DNA of 64,000 nucleotides from Lutibacter sp. B1. Lineage in GTDB: Bacteria > Bacteroidota > Bacteroidia > Flavobacteriales > Flavobacteriaceae. Below, in pieces: positions 8,816-18,031 of the stretch (position 1 is its first letter; the number at the start of each line of letters is the position of its first letter). The translations under genes were made by a program, and so were the position numbers. The stretch lies in assembly GCF_012524075.1 (NCBI RefSeq), contig NZ_JAAZUI010000014.1:26231-90230 (forward strand), given 5' to 3'. A model generated the notes under the pieces. It was not told the origin of the DNA. It did not search any database and saw only the letters and a list, made by a program, of their open reading frames with translations.

Positions 8816-9451
8816 CTATTTAATTTCAATTTTTTCACCTAAAAACTTAGGTTGTTTCATCAATATAAAATCGATAAAAACTTTTACCCTAGCTAATTTT
8901 TCTCTCAAATTGGTTTTTAAACCATATTGTGTTGAAACGTTTTTAGCATTAAAACCAATAGCATCTATTCCTTTTTGTTTAGCAATAAAAATAGCTCTTT
9001 GGTTATGAAATTTTTGCGAGATTACAATAAATTCTGTTAAACCAAATACTTCTTTTGCTCTAACCATAGAATCTAATGTTCTAAATCCGGCATAATCTAA
9101 ATAAATTTTTTCTTCAGGCACACCTAATTTTATTAAATCCTTTTTAAAGGTATAGGGCTCGTTATAATATTCAGAACTGTTATCTCCACTCACTAAAATA
9201 AATTCTATTTTCCTTTTTGTAAAAAGCTCATAAACAGCATCTAATCTGTATTTATAATATAAATTAACCTCACTGGTTGCTCGGTATTTTGAAGTACCCA
9301 AAACAATACCTACTCTTTTTGAAGGTAAATTTTCTGTAGAATTGAATGTCAAATCTTTGGTCGATTTTTCTATAATATAATTTGATAGAAACACCATTCC
9401 AAAAATCAGTAAAACAATTACCAACAAAATTTTGGATATCTTTTTTAGCAT
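8816..9451 (-). CDS. SanA/YdcF-like protein (DUF218)
   Basis: A 211-residue protein with one N-terminal membrane anchor (about residues 5-25) and a DUF218 domain: RVGIVLGTSKYR, EFILVSGDNS, AREVFG-like RAKEVFGLTEFIVISQKFHN. This matches the SanA branch, linked in enterobacteria to envelope permeability at high temperature; the biochemical activity is unknown. It is the last gene of a tight minus-strand run: its start overlaps the nitronate monooxygenase stop by 7 bp. Confidence 0.85.
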   Translation of the reverse strand: MLKKISKILLVIVLLIFGMVFLSNYIIEKSTKDLTFNSTENLPSKRVGIVLGTSKYRATSEVNLYYKYRLDAVYELFTKRKIEFILVSGDNSSEYYNEPYTFKKDLIKLGVPEEKIYLDYAGFRTLDSMVRAKEVFGLTEFIVISQKFHNQRAIFIAKQKGIDAIGFNAKNVSTQYGLKTNLREKLARVKVFIDFILMKQPKFLGEKIEIK

Positions 9452-10380
9452 AAAGATTTTTTTACTTTTACAAATTCACTAACAATTTCTTTTACAATTT
9501 CTGCGGCAGGTTTTATTTCGTGAATCAAACCTGCAATTTGACCAATTTCTAGCTCACCTTCATCCAAATCGCCTTCAAACATTCCTTTTTTAGCTCTGCC
9601 TCTACCTAATTTTTCTTTTAACTGTTCTGAAGAAGGATTTTTTTGATATAACTCATTTAACTCATTATAAAACTTATTTTTAATTAAACGGACAGGAGCT
9701 AATTCTTTTAGAGTTAGATGCGTATCACCATCTTGCGCTTTTACAACTTCATTTTTAAAATTGATATGTGCCGAAGACTCTTCACTTGCAACAAATCTGC
9801 TACCAATTTGAACACCATCGGCACCTAAAACCATTGCAGCCAACATTCCTCTTCCTGTTGCAATTCCACCGGCAGCAATTAAAGGAATTTTTATTTTCTC
9901 TCTAACCATTGGAATCAATGTAAAAGTAGTAGTTTCTTCCCTTCCATTATGTCCTCCTGCTTCAAAACCTTCAGCAACAACAGCATCAACACCTGCTTGT
10001 TCAGCTTTAATTGCAAATTTTACACTGCTTACAACATGTACCACTATAATTTCTTTCTCTTTTAAAAAAGATGTCCAAGTTTTAGGATTTCCTGCAGAAG
10101 TAAATACAACTTTAACCCCTTCATCAACAATTATTTGCATAATTTCTTCAATATTAGGATACAACATTGGCACATTAACTCCAAAAGGTTTGGTTGTCGC
10201 TTTTTTACATTTTTGAATGTGTTCGCGCAGTACATCAGGATACATTGAACCTGCACCTATCAAACCCAATCCTCCTGCATTACTTACAGCAGAAGCCAAT
10301 TTCCAACCGCTATTCCATATCATTCCTGCTTGAATAATAGGATATTTTATATTGAAAAGACGTGTAATTGTAGTATTCAT
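9445..10380 (-). CDS. Nitronate monooxygenase (2-nitropropane dioxygenase family)
   Basis: A 311-residue FMN-dependent TIM-barrel protein of the NPD/FabK superfamily. Visible landmarks are the start RLFNIKYPIIQAGM, VNVPMLYP, VVAEGFEAGGHNG (with the histidine typical of nitronate monooxygenases), LIAAGGIATGRGM and GADGVQIGSRF, the last two binding the FMN phosphate. It likely oxidises nitronates or reduces related substrates; the FabK enoyl-reductase role is less likely given the GGHNG motif. It begins directly after the stop codon of the subtilase gene with no spacer. Confidence 0.88.
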   Translation of the reverse strand: MNTTITRLFNIKYPIIQAGMIWNSGWKLASAVSNAGGLGLIGAGSMYPDVLREHIQKCKKATTKPFGVNVPMLYPNIEEIMQIIVDEGVKVVFTSAGNPKTWTSFLKEKEIIVVHVVSSVKFAIKAEQAGVDAVVAEGFEAGGHNGREETTTFTLIPMVREKIKIPLIAAGGIATGRGMLAAMVLGADGVQIGSRFVASEESSAHINFKNEVVKAQDGDTHLTLKELAPVRLIKNKFYNELNELYQKNPSSEQLKEKLGRGRAKKGMFEGDLDEGELEIGQIAGLIHEIKPAAEIVKEIVSEFVKVKKSLC

Positions 10381-12006
10381 CTAATTTTTAAATATTTTAA
10401 TTTTCTGCAATTTATCATTCAACTTTAAATGTACAAAATACAAACCTTGTGTTAAATTTGAAACTGGTATTGAAGGATTATTTTTAGTTACTTTATTTTG
10501 GAGAATTTCAACTCCTAAAATAGTATAAATTTCAACATCAAATTCTTCAACTTCAGCAGGAAATTTAAATTTTAATTCTTCATTTGCAGGATTTGGATAA
10601 TATACAAATTCAAAATCTACATTATTAGCAATTTCTTCACTTTCAAGTAAACTATAAATAGTTTCAAAATTTGGGATTCCATATCCTTCCTGATTGATCG
10701 GACTTTCATACAAATGTGCTGATTCTTTTATCAATTGGATAATTTCAGTATTCGTTTTAGTTGGAAAAGCTTGCCATAAACAAGCAGTCATTCCTGCAAT
10801 AATTGGTGATGAAAAAGATGTTCCGTTAGAAGTTGCAATATTTCCTGAAGAATCAATTATATAAACACCTTCACCTTGTGCGCAAACATCCGGTTTTATC
10901 CTGTTGTCAAAGGTTGGACCATACGAACTAAAATTAGCAATTATACTTTCTGAATTTACAGCACCAATTGTTAAAACTGATGAAGCATCGGCCGGAGCAC
11001 TTATATAATTCCAGGTGCTATTGCCTTCATTTCCCGCAGAATTTACCACTATTATACCACGAGAAAAAGCAATTTCTGCACCTCTGGTTATAAACGTAGT
11101 TTTTCCATCTAAATCTTCATATAGATGATTATAATTTACATTATCAAAAGTAGTATACCCCAAAGAAGTATTGATAATATCTACTCCTAAACTATCGGCT
11201 TTTTCAGCAGCTTCAATCCATAAACTTTCTTCTAAAGGTACTTCTTGAGTACTGTCTTCAGAAATAAATAAATAAAATTGAGCATCGGGCGAAGTACCAG
11301 TAAACTCATTTTCCAAATACCCTGCTATAGTAGATAAAACCGCCATTCCATGATAATCTCTTACATACAAATCATCATTTCTTTCAACAAAATTATAACC
11401 TCCTAAAATCTGATTGTTGTTTCTAATTCTCTCAAATGCCTTAAAATTATCTACACCTATAAAACCACCATCTATTACAGCAATTTGCATTCCTTCTCCG
11501 GTAAAATTATTTTGATGTAATATAGTTCCTTTCAACATTTCAATCTGATTGGTTGCATTGCCATAATTAAAATCGGTTGTAAATTTTAATTTATCATTTT
11601 TAAAAGTGTTTTTTTGCTTATTTCTATTTTTGGATGAAGAATTTAGAGACCTGTCAGCATATTCAATTTTACTAACAAAATTCAAACTCTTCAAATTATT
11701 AATATCTTCTTGGTTCCCTTGTACATGCAACGCATTTAGCCATTTAGATGTTGCTTTTACAACAATACCATTGCTGTTTTTTACCTGATTTATATATGAT
11801 ACTTCTATAGGAACATCAATATAATCAATCGGTATATTAAAACGTGTTCTTCTATCAATAGCACGTTGAGAAAGCATAGTTAAAGGTGCTTGAATAAAAG
11901 TAGCCTCATTGGGTTTATTTTTAAAATACACCCATGCGTCTTCAACTTGCGCAACTATATTGCTTAATGAAAATAATAAAAGATATGTTAGCAGTTTTGC
12001 TTTCAC
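10381..12006 (-). CDS. Secreted S8 (subtilisin-like) protease with T9SS sorting domain
   Basis: A 541-residue exported protease. It has a signal peptide ending in VAQ (about residue 20), then a propeptide-like region to about 150 and an S8 domain with D179 (AVIDGG), H219 (YHGMAVLS), oxyanion N325 region (NSAGNEG) and nucleophile S397 (NGTSFSSP). Residues from about 465 (VYYPNPANEELKF to the end QKIKIFKN) form a type A T9SS C-terminal sorting domain, so the enzyme is sent across the outer membrane by the gliding/Por secretion system and the tail is removed. Translation appears to start at GTG. It heads the run with nitronate monooxygenase and SanA-like genes, although a shared function is not obvious. 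Confidence 0.92.
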   Translation of the reverse strand: MKAKLLTYLLLFSLSNIVAQVEDAWVYFKNKPNEATFIQAPLTMLSQRAIDRRTRFNIPIDYIDVPIEVSYINQVKNSNGIVVKATSKWLNALHVQGNQEDINNLKSLNFVSKIEYADRSLNSSSKNRNKQKNTFKNDKLKFTTDFNYGNATNQIEMLKGTILHQNNFTGEGMQIAVIDGGFIGVDNFKAFERIRNNNQILGGYNFVERNDDLYVRDYHGMAVLSTIAGYLENEFTGTSPDAQFYLFISEDSTQEVPLEESLWIEAAEKADSLGVDIINTSLGYTTFDNVNYNHLYEDLDGKTTFITRGAEIAFSRGIIVVNSAGNEGNSTWNYISAPADASSVLTIGAVNSESIIANFSSYGPTFDNRIKPDVCAQGEGVYIIDSSGNIATSNGTSFSSPIIAGMTACLWQAFPTKTNTEIIQLIKESAHLYESPINQEGYGIPNFETIYSLLESEEIANNVDFEFVYYPNPANEELKFKFPAEVEEFDVEIYTILGVEILQNKVTKNNPSIPVSNLTQGLYFVHLKLNDKLQKIKIFKN

Positions 12007-12073
12007 AATTGGTTAGTAGTATAATTAGTATTCCGAAAATACTGAATTTTATTGAAAGTATGTAAAATACAAT

Positions 12074-13261
12074 TTAGGATATCACTCCTGAACCTAACAG
12101 TTCTTCATTTACGTACCAAGCTACAAATTGCCCTTCGGTAATGGCAGATTGCATGTTTTCAAACTCAACATACAAACCACTTTCTACTTTATGTAATATT
12201 GCTTTTTCTAATTTTTGACGATAACGAATACGTGCTAAAACAGGTAAAGTTCCCCCTATTTTTAATGCCAAATCAGTTCTAATCCAATGTAATTCTTCAT
12301 TAGAAACAAACAACACATTTCGATATAAACCTTTATGATTTTTACCTTCACCGGTATAAATTACATTTTCGTTTACATCAGTATCAATTACAAATAACGG
12401 TTCTTTGGTGCCTCCAACCGCCAACCCTTTACGTTGACCTTTGGTAAAATAATGTGCACCTTGATGTTTGCCAACAATTTTCCCGTCAGTTATGTTGTAA
12501 ACATACTTTCTTGACCTGTATTTTAACTCATCCTCTTTAGAAATAAATCGAGGAAGTGGTTTATTATATTCTTGAAAATCTTCAGGAATTTGAACTATAA
12601 CTCCTTCTTTTGGTTGCAATTTTTGCTGCAAAAATTCCGGTAAACGTACTTTACCAATAAAACACAAACCTTGAGAATCTTTCTTTTCGGCAGTAATTAA
12701 ATCTTGCGCAGCTGCAATTTTTCGAACTTCAGGTTTGGTTAATTCACCTATTGGAAATAAGGATTTAGACAATTGTTTTTGTGATAATTGACATAAAAAA
12801 TAAGACTGATCTTTATTGCCATCTTTACCTGCCAAAAGTTTATAGATTGTTTGTCCGTTTATCAATTCTTCGTCTTTACGACAATAATGTCCTGTAGCAA
12901 CAAAATCTGCTCCTAAATCCAAAGCTATTTTTAAAAAAACATCAAATTTAATTTCTCTGTTGCATAAGACATCCGGATTTGGAGTACGTCCTTTTTCGTA
13001 TTCATTGAACATATAATCAACAATACGTTCTTTGTACTGTTCACTTAAATCTACTACTTGAAATGGTATTCCCAATTTATCGGCAACAATCATAGCGTCA
13101 TTACTATCTTCTAGCCAAGGGCATTCGTTTGAGATGGTTACAGAATCATCGTGCCAGTTTTTCATAAACAGGCCAATAACCTCATAACCTTGTTCTTTTA
13201 ACAAGTATGCAGCTACACTACTATCTACACCTCCGGAAAGACCAACAACAACGCGTTTCAT
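12074..13261 (-). CDS. mnmA: tRNA-specific 2-thiouridylase MnmA
   Basis: A 395-residue enzyme that thiolates U34 of tRNA(Lys/Glu/Gln) using ATP and a sulfur relay. The PP-loop GLSGGVDSS is at residues 7-15. The catalytic cysteines are C100 ([10 protein letters not shown]) and C200 (DSQGLCFIG). The C-terminal beta-barrel region ends in EGQFVAWY. Length is close to the Bacteroidetes norm. A perfect -7 box sits 21 nt upstream of the ATG. Confidence 0.96.
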   Translation of the reverse strand: MKRVVVGLSGGVDSSVAAYLLKEQGYEVIGLFMKNWHDDSVTISNECPWLEDSNDAMIVADKLGIPFQVVDLSEQYKERIVDYMFNEYEKGRTPNPDVLCNREIKFDVFLKIALDLGADFVATGHYCRKDEELINGQTIYKLLAGKDGNKDQSYFLCQLSQKQLSKSLFPIGELTKPEVRKIAAAQDLITAEKKDSQGLCFIGKVRLPEFLQQKLQPKEGVIVQIPEDFQEYNKPLPRFISKEDELKYRSRKYVYNITDGKIVGKHQGAHYFTKGQRKGLAVGGTKEPLFVIDTDVNENVIYTGEGKNHKGLYRNVLFVSNEELHWIRTDLALKIGGTLPVLARIRYRQKLEKAILHKVESGLYVEFENMQSAITEGQFVAWYVNEELLGSGVIS

Positions 13262-13281
13262 TCAATTTAAATTTTAAGCTG

Positions 13282-13289
13282 CAAAGATA
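13282..13289 (-). promoter_or_regulatory. -7 promoter box for mnmA
   Basis: On the minus strand this reads TATCTTTG, an exact TAnnTTTG match, about 20 nt before the mnmA ATG at 13261. Confidence 0.6.
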
Positions 13290-13329
13290 CTGATTCCTTT
13301 TTTGTAGGAAAAGTTAATTTTTTGAGTAG

Positions 13330-14553
13330 TTAACTGTTTAAAAACTCACAAACTTTATTGAAAGTATACTCAAAGCTTTCATCAACTAAATTTGTATTTG
13401 GAGTATCTACCGGAAAAGGATTTTCGTGAGTATATTTATAATCAAAATCAAAATCATCAACTTTTATATCAATATTTCTAAAGGCTCCTTGTAATGTATT
13501 TATCACTTCAAAAGAAGGTATAATAGTGTCATTTTTTAACGTAATAGCATAAATATGATCTTCAACTTTTTTAAATAAATCTTCTCTAAAAACTCTCATA
13601 TTTTGATATTCGAGCATTGAATGAAATACTTTTCCTTCAAAATGATCTTCATTAATATAATGATTTAAAAGAGCATCTTTTTTTAGGAAACTTGCAAAAT
13701 GCTCAGCTAGGTATGAGTACATTGCTATATTAGCCTCACTGTCTAAAATAAATTTGGAAACCGGTGAAAACCTGTTTATTACTGCTCCCGCACAAAATAA
13801 ACACAATTTTGTATTGCTAAAGTAATTTTTATAGTTTGATAGTTTTAAAATCTCAGCCAGTAAACCTCCAATAGAATAAGCAAAAATATTGAATGTAAAA
13901 TCTTTATCAATTAAAGAATGTTCATCATTTTTACATTCTTCTATAAATTGAATAACATCATAATACGTTTGTAAACCAGACCAAATAATACGCTGTGGCA
14001 TAGAATGCAAACGCATACTTATAGCAACATTTGAAAGTGATGAATTTATAATATTCGGAAATTTCTTTTTACGCTGTTCACTAAGAATAAACATTTGACG
14101 CTTTTCACTCCAGCTTAATGGTGCACGTTGCATGTGAAACGCAATAGGGAAAAAAACTATGGCACTTTGCGTTTTTTCGCAAATATACTTTCCCCAAGGA
14201 AGATATTTGTCCCATGTTTTTTCATTTAACCCATGAAATAGAAACGTTACTTTTGAAATTTTTTCAGATTCTTTTGGTTTTAAAATATAATAATTAAAGT
14301 TTTGATTCTCTTGTACCTCAACATCTTTAATTTGAACGTTATTTATGATGGTTCCAATATCGTTATAATAAGAAATGGTATTATCAAATTCTTTCCGGTG
14401 CTTTTCACATTTGTAATGCTCATTTCCGGGCAGCATGTTATGAGATTCGGAATAAAAATCAAATTTATGGATACTAACTGTATCTATTTCGAAGAATGAT
14501 TTTCCTGTTAAAAAAGCTTCTTTTAATTTTAAATAACTTTTGGTATATCTCAT
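13330..14553 (-). CDS. Alpha/beta-hydrolase-like protein of about 400 residues (possibly DUF6051)
   Basis: A 407-residue protein without signal peptide. The strand-turn VTFLFHGLNEKTWDKY looks like the oxyanion region of an alpha/beta hydrolase, and FAYSIGG places a nucleophile-like Ser227 in an elbow. A later VEDHIYAITLKNDTIIPS could carry the acid and HENPFP the histidine, but these are less clear. It resembles conserved Bacteroidetes proteins named DUF6051, recalled from memory and not checked. Its own -7 box overlaps the 3' flank of the upstream acyltransferase gene. Substrate is unknown. Confidence 0.7.
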   Translation of the reverse strand: MRYTKSYLKLKEAFLTGKSFFEIDTVSIHKFDFYSESHNMLPGNEHYKCEKHRKEFDNTISYYNDIGTIINNVQIKDVEVQENQNFNYYILKPKESEKISKVTFLFHGLNEKTWDKYLPWGKYICEKTQSAIVFFPIAFHMQRAPLSWSEKRQMFILSEQRKKKFPNIINSSLSNVAISMRLHSMPQRIIWSGLQTYYDVIQFIEECKNDEHSLIDKDFTFNIFAYSIGGLLAEILKLSNYKNYFSNTKLCLFCAGAVINRFSPVSKFILDSEANIAMYSYLAEHFASFLKKDALLNHYINEDHFEGKVFHSMLEYQNMRVFREDLFKKVEDHIYAITLKNDTIIPSFEVINTLQGAFRNIDIKVDDFDFDYKYTHENPFPVDTPNTNLVDESFEYTFNKVCEFLNS

Positions 14554-14572
14554 AATTAACTGTTTAATAATG

Positions 14573-14580
14573 CAAATTTA
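14573..14580 (-). promoter_or_regulatory. -7 promoter box upstream of the 13330-14553 gene
   Basis: Minus strand TAAATTTG, an exact consensus match, immediately after the stop codon of the acyltransferase gene (14581) and 19 nt before the ATG at 14553. It suggests that the hydrolase-like gene has its own promoter. Confidence 0.55.
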
Positions 14581-15480
14581 TTAACCATATTTTATGGCAT
14601 TTTCGTTAGTGGCACTCATTTTCAATTTCCATCTCCTATGACTCCATAACCATAATTCAGGCGATTTTATTATAGTTTCTTCTAACAGTTTAGCATATTT
14701 GTCAATTATTTCATAATTGTTTCTTTTTGCCGGTTCTTCTTCTATAACTTTAAAATCTAAAGTATAGTGTCCACGTTTACTTTTTTCAAAAGCAGGAAAT
14801 AAAACAACCTGATTGCTTTTATTTGCAATCCTATCAGGTCCAATTAAAAATGCAGTGTTTTGATTAAGGAATTGTACCCAATGTTTAGTAGCTTTTTTTG
14901 TAGGACTTTGGTCTCCGATTAAACAAGTTAGCGTTAAAATATTTTGTTGTTTAAAACTGATAATAGTTTTATAACCTTTGGTTGATTCAACACAAATTAC
15001 ACCTATTCGCTCTCTTATTGTCTTCATCAACTCATTAAAATATTTATTGGAAAGTGGCTGATAGAAAGTTATTGTTTGATAAGGAATAAACAAGGCTAAA
15101 AATATTAACCACTCCCAATTTCCATGATGCCCGGTATATAATATAATACTTCTGCCTTCTGTATAATACTTTTCAATTAACTCAAGGTTTTTAATACTAA
15201 ATCGTTTTTTTATTTCTTCTTTGCTAATTGTTAAACTTTTTACTGCCTCAAACACAATATCGCTAAAATGTTTATAAAACTTTTTTTCGATCAAAATTAT
15301 TTCTTGTTCACTTTTATCTGTAAAAGAATTTTTTAAATTTTCACGAACTACTTTTCTTCTGTATTTAATTATATGATATGCTATTACATATACCAAATCT
15401 GATAACATGTTTAAAATAAACATTGGCAGAAGAGAAATAACATAGAAAGGAAAAAACTTTATTTTAGTACTAAATTTCAT
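14581..15480 (-). CDS. Lysophospholipid / lipid A acyltransferase (LpxL/HtrB family)
   Basis: A 299-residue inner-membrane acyltransferase. An N-terminal hydrophobic segment (about residues 8-38) anchors it. The catalytic H-x4-E motif is TGHHGNWEW with H118 and E123, and a second block, DQSPTKKATKHWVQFLN followed by NTAFLIGPDRIA, fits the family. In lipid A biosynthesis it would add a secondary acyl chain to the Kdo-lipid or, in Bacteroidetes, a related precursor. No other lipid A gene is adjacent. Confidence 0.9.
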   Translation of the reverse strand: MKFSTKIKFFPFYVISLLPMFILNMLSDLVYVIAYHIIKYRRKVVRENLKNSFTDKSEQEIILIEKKFYKHFSDIVFEAVKSLTISKEEIKKRFSIKNLELIEKYYTEGRSIILYTGHHGNWEWLIFLALFIPYQTITFYQPLSNKYFNELMKTIRERIGVICVESTKGYKTIISFKQQNILTLTCLIGDQSPTKKATKHWVQFLNQNTAFLIGPDRIANKSNQVVLFPAFEKSKRGHYTLDFKVIEEEPAKRNNYEIIDKYAKLLEETIIKSPELWLWSHRRWKLKMSATNENAIKYG

Positions 15481-15560
15481 AATTATTTATATAAACAATT
15501 TTTACTATTTTATATTTAGAGAGTGCTTAATTTAGAAAATCAAATATAAAAAAGTAAGCG

Positions 15561-15568
15561 TATTTTTG
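15561..15568 (+). promoter_or_regulatory. -7 promoter box for the VanX-like gene
   Basis: TATTTTTG, an exact TAnnTTTG match, 63 nt before the ATG at 15632. The upstream TTG at 15578 would sit almost on the transcription start, so the later ATG is preferred. Confidence 0.5.
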
Positions 15569-15631
15569 TATTAAATATTGCCCAAAAATACGCAACTTTA
15601 TTTTTTTAACTTAGTACTTACTTTAATTAAC

Positions 15632-16300
15632 ATGAAACTTAAAATTGTTTTTTCAATATTTTCTTTGGTTTGGCTATCAGCCAAAGCTCAATTACCTTAT
15701 GGTTTTGTTTATGTAGATGATGAAATTCCTTCAATTAAAGTAGAATTACGTTATTTTTCTACTAACAACTTTACAGGAAAAGTTGTAGATGGTTATACTG
15801 ATGATGTTGTAATATTAACTAAGCAAGCTACAAAAGCACTTAAAAAAATTCAAAAACAATTATTAGAACAAAATTTATCGCTTAAAATATTTGATGCGTA
15901 CAGACCTCAGCGAGCTGTAAACGCTTTTTGGAAATGGGCTAAAAATGTAAATGATACTTTAATGAAACAAGAGTATTATCCAAATGTTGCTAAAAAAAAT
16001 CTATTTAAAGAGGAATATATTGCAACACGATCCAGACATAGTAGTGGAAGCACAATTGATGTAACTATAGTCGATTTAATTACCAACAAAGAGCTTGATA
16101 TGGGTACGCCTTACGATTATTTTGGACCGGAATCTTGGGTTTCTTATGAAGGTATCACAAAGCAACAAAACGAAAATAGAATGTTTTTACAAACCATAAT
16201 GAATAAAAATGGTTTTAGAAGTTACCCAAAAGAGTGGTGGCATTTTACGCTAAGAGGAGAACCTTTTAGAAATATTTATTTCGACTTTATTATTGAATAA
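15632..16300 (+). CDS. D-Ala-D-Ala dipeptidase (VanX/DdpX family, M15D)
   Basis: A 222-residue exported zinc dipeptidase. The signal peptide ends at SAKAQ (residues 1-20). The metal and catalytic residues are in place: H136 and D143 (SRHSSGSTIDV), E201 and H204 (EWWHFTL), and the substrate-binding arginine region AYRPQRA. It would cleave D-Ala-D-Ala in the periplasm for peptidoglycan turnover. Nothing nearby (no vanH or vanA type genes) points to glycopeptide resistance. The ATG at 15632 is chosen because it starts a clean signal peptide. Confidence 0.92.
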   Translation: MKLKIVFSIFSLVWLSAKAQLPYGFVYVDDEIPSIKVELRYFSTNNFTGKVVDGYTDDVVILTKQATKALKKIQKQLLEQNLSLKIFDAYRPQRAVNAFWKWAKNVNDTLMKQEYYPNVAKKNLFKEEYIATRSRHSSGSTIDVTIVDLITNKELDMGTPYDYFGPESWVSYEGITKQQNENRMFLQTIMNKNGFRSYPKEWWHFTLRGEPFRNIYFDFIIE

Positions 16301-16330
16301 CTATTTGATTTTGAAAGTATTTTATAAACA

Positions 16331-16376
16331 AAAGAGGCTGTCTAAAAAGTTTTGAAAGTTGTTAATCTGAATTAAG
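16331..16376 (+). repeat. Probable degenerate copy of an intergenic repeat
   Basis: The segment contains GGCTGTCTAAAAAG followed 25 nt later by GTTAATCTGAATTAA. The minus strand of the element at 53541-53661 has GGCTGTTTAGAAG followed by GTTAAACTAAATTAA at nearly the same spacing. Both lie between convergent genes. They look like two diverged members of one dispersed repeat. Confidence 0.5.
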
Positions 16377-16398
16377 TTTTTATACTATTAACATGGTG

Positions 16399-17832
16399 CT
16401 ATTTTTTAAGAGGATGATAAAAATCTCCTGATAATGTAAACAAATACAAACACCTTGTATTTAAGTTAAACCAGTAAGTATCATTCAATCCACTTAAAAC
16501 TGAACCAAAGTTATCAACTCTAGCCTTACTGTGTGTCATAGCTGCTACTGTAAATCCTCCCAAAAAAGAGCTGTTTAAACCATTAGTTCCAATTGGTGTA
16601 CCATCGAGTTCATATCCATCAACAATATTAGAAGGACCAACACCTTCTGCCCAACCTGAAATTTTCCCTGCCCAATCTTTAGCTTTTGTATTTCCATTCC
16701 AAAGATAATCTAAAGATAAACGCCAAGGAGCCCGACAAGCATCATATCCAAAATAACCAACTCTACCTCCCGGCCCCGGAGTTCCACTTGCAGTTTGCCA
16801 ATCGGGTACTAAACCAGTTGTTGAATTTACACTTGTATTTAGTAATGAATAAGTATCATCAGCCAATTCACTCCAAACACTATCACCTGTAACTGTTGCA
16901 AAAATTCTAAAAAATGCCGGTGTATGGTACATTAAATCTGTCATTTCACAACCTCCCCAAGCTCCACTTGAATAACCGGGAGCTAAAATATAAATACTCT
17001 CTCCATTTACAGTACAAGACACTATTAATGAATTACGAATGATATTAATTATTTCTTTTGCTGATTCTAAATAGGTATTTCCCCAATGTTTACTTGCTAC
17101 AATTAAGGCAAAAGCTACATCAATATCTCCATCAGTTGCACTTCCCGGATCATTTATACCATCACAGGTAACAGACCAAGCCATCATATTATTAGCTTCT
17201 GATGTTCTTTTACTTTTATAAAAATTAAAAATACCGTCAAACGTTGCTTTATCCTCAGCATAGGCAGATAAAAGCATTCCAAAACCAACTGCTTCAACCA
17301 ACGTATTTGATGTTGGCTCAGCCACAACTCGAAGTCCTCCTCCACAAGTTACAACCTGTGTGTTTTTCCATCGGTTATATTCACTCATAGCTAATGCTGA
17401 AGTAATTGTTGATGGTAAATATCCGTATTGAGATCTTTCAGAAATTGTTATAGTACTTTCAATTGTTTTACCTTCTATAATTGTAACATTTACAGAACCT
17501 AACGAGTTATATTCGTTCAATTTTATTTCTTCCAATACCTTAAAATATACAGTACTACCTCCACTAACACCTGAAATTTCATCAATTTTAAACGATGCTT
17601 TTCCTTGACTGTCTGCCACTAAAATTTTAAGTGCATTTTTTGGGTCTATACTTGAAGAGCTGCTAAATAAATACACTTGTGTATTTGCTTCATAATTTCC
17701 TTCAGTATTTTTTACTAAAATATTTACAACTGTATTTTTAGTTGGCTTTGGATCATCACCATTACCTGAACAACTCCAAATACTAACTGCCATAAAATTG
17801 AATGCTAAAAAATATATAATTAGATTTTTCAT
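16399..17832 (-). CDS. GH8 family glycosidase lipoprotein
   Basis: A 477-residue surface or periplasmic glycosidase. The lipoprotein signal ends WSC at C21 followed by SGNGDDPKP, an acidic surface-export-like patch. Residues about 33-130 form an Ig/carboxypeptidase-regulatory-like beta domain, then a GH8 (alpha/alpha)6 barrel. E180 (LVEAVGFGMLLSAY) is the expected general acid and the ATDGDIDVAFAL block holds D234, D236 and D238, one of which is the base. GH8 includes endoglucanases, licheninases, xylanases and chitosanases; the substrate is undetermined. With the GH5 remnant at the left edge it supports use of plant or algal beta-glycans. Confidence 0.88.
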   Translation of the reverse strand: MKNLIIYFLAFNFMAVSIWSCSGNGDDPKPTKNTVVNILVKNTEGNYEANTQVYLFSSSSSIDPKNALKILVADSQGKASFKIDEISGVSGGSTVYFKVLEEIKLNEYNSLGSVNVTIIEGKTIESTITISERSQYGYLPSTITSALAMSEYNRWKNTQVVTCGGGLRVVAEPTSNTLVEAVGFGMLLSAYAEDKATFDGIFNFYKSKRTSEANNMMAWSVTCDGINDPGSATDGDIDVAFALIVASKHWGNTYLESAKEIINIIRNSLIVSCTVNGESIYILAPGYSSGAWGGCEMTDLMYHTPAFFRIFATVTGDSVWSELADDTYSLLNTSVNSTTGLVPDWQTASGTPGPGGRVGYFGYDACRAPWRLSLDYLWNGNTKAKDWAGKISGWAEGVGPSNIVDGYELDGTPIGTNGLNSSFLGGFTVAAMTHSKARVDNFGSVLSGLNDTYWFNLNTRCLYLFTLSGDFYHPLKK

Positions 17833-17879
17833 TGTAAAAAGTTTAAAAATGATACATACTGCCTAAATATCCTAACTAT

Positions 17880-17887
17880 CAAATTTA
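17880..17887 (-). promoter_or_regulatory. -7 promoter box upstream of the GH8 gene
   Basis: Minus strand TAAATTTG, exact consensus, 47 nt before the GH8 ATG at 17832. Confidence 0.5.
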
Positions 17888-18031
17888 CAACTTTTTAGAA
17901 AGTTAATTAAATAAAAAACCTTTATTTTTCATTATATCCTGAACAGAATTCTTCACACAAATTAAAATTTTTAGTTATTATATTTCATAAGTTCAAAAGT
18001 ATCTTTTTAAATATTTTATAAATGCTTAATA

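Noticed and set aside
12027..12043. Hairpin AGTATT/AATACT after mnmA as a terminator
   Set aside because: Only a 6-bp AT-rich stem and no T-run on the proper side.
15632..16300. Vancomycin-resistance role for the VanX-like dipeptidase
   Set aside because: No vanH, vanA or VanRS-like genes in the neighbourhood; chromosomal DdpX-type turnover is the simpler reading.
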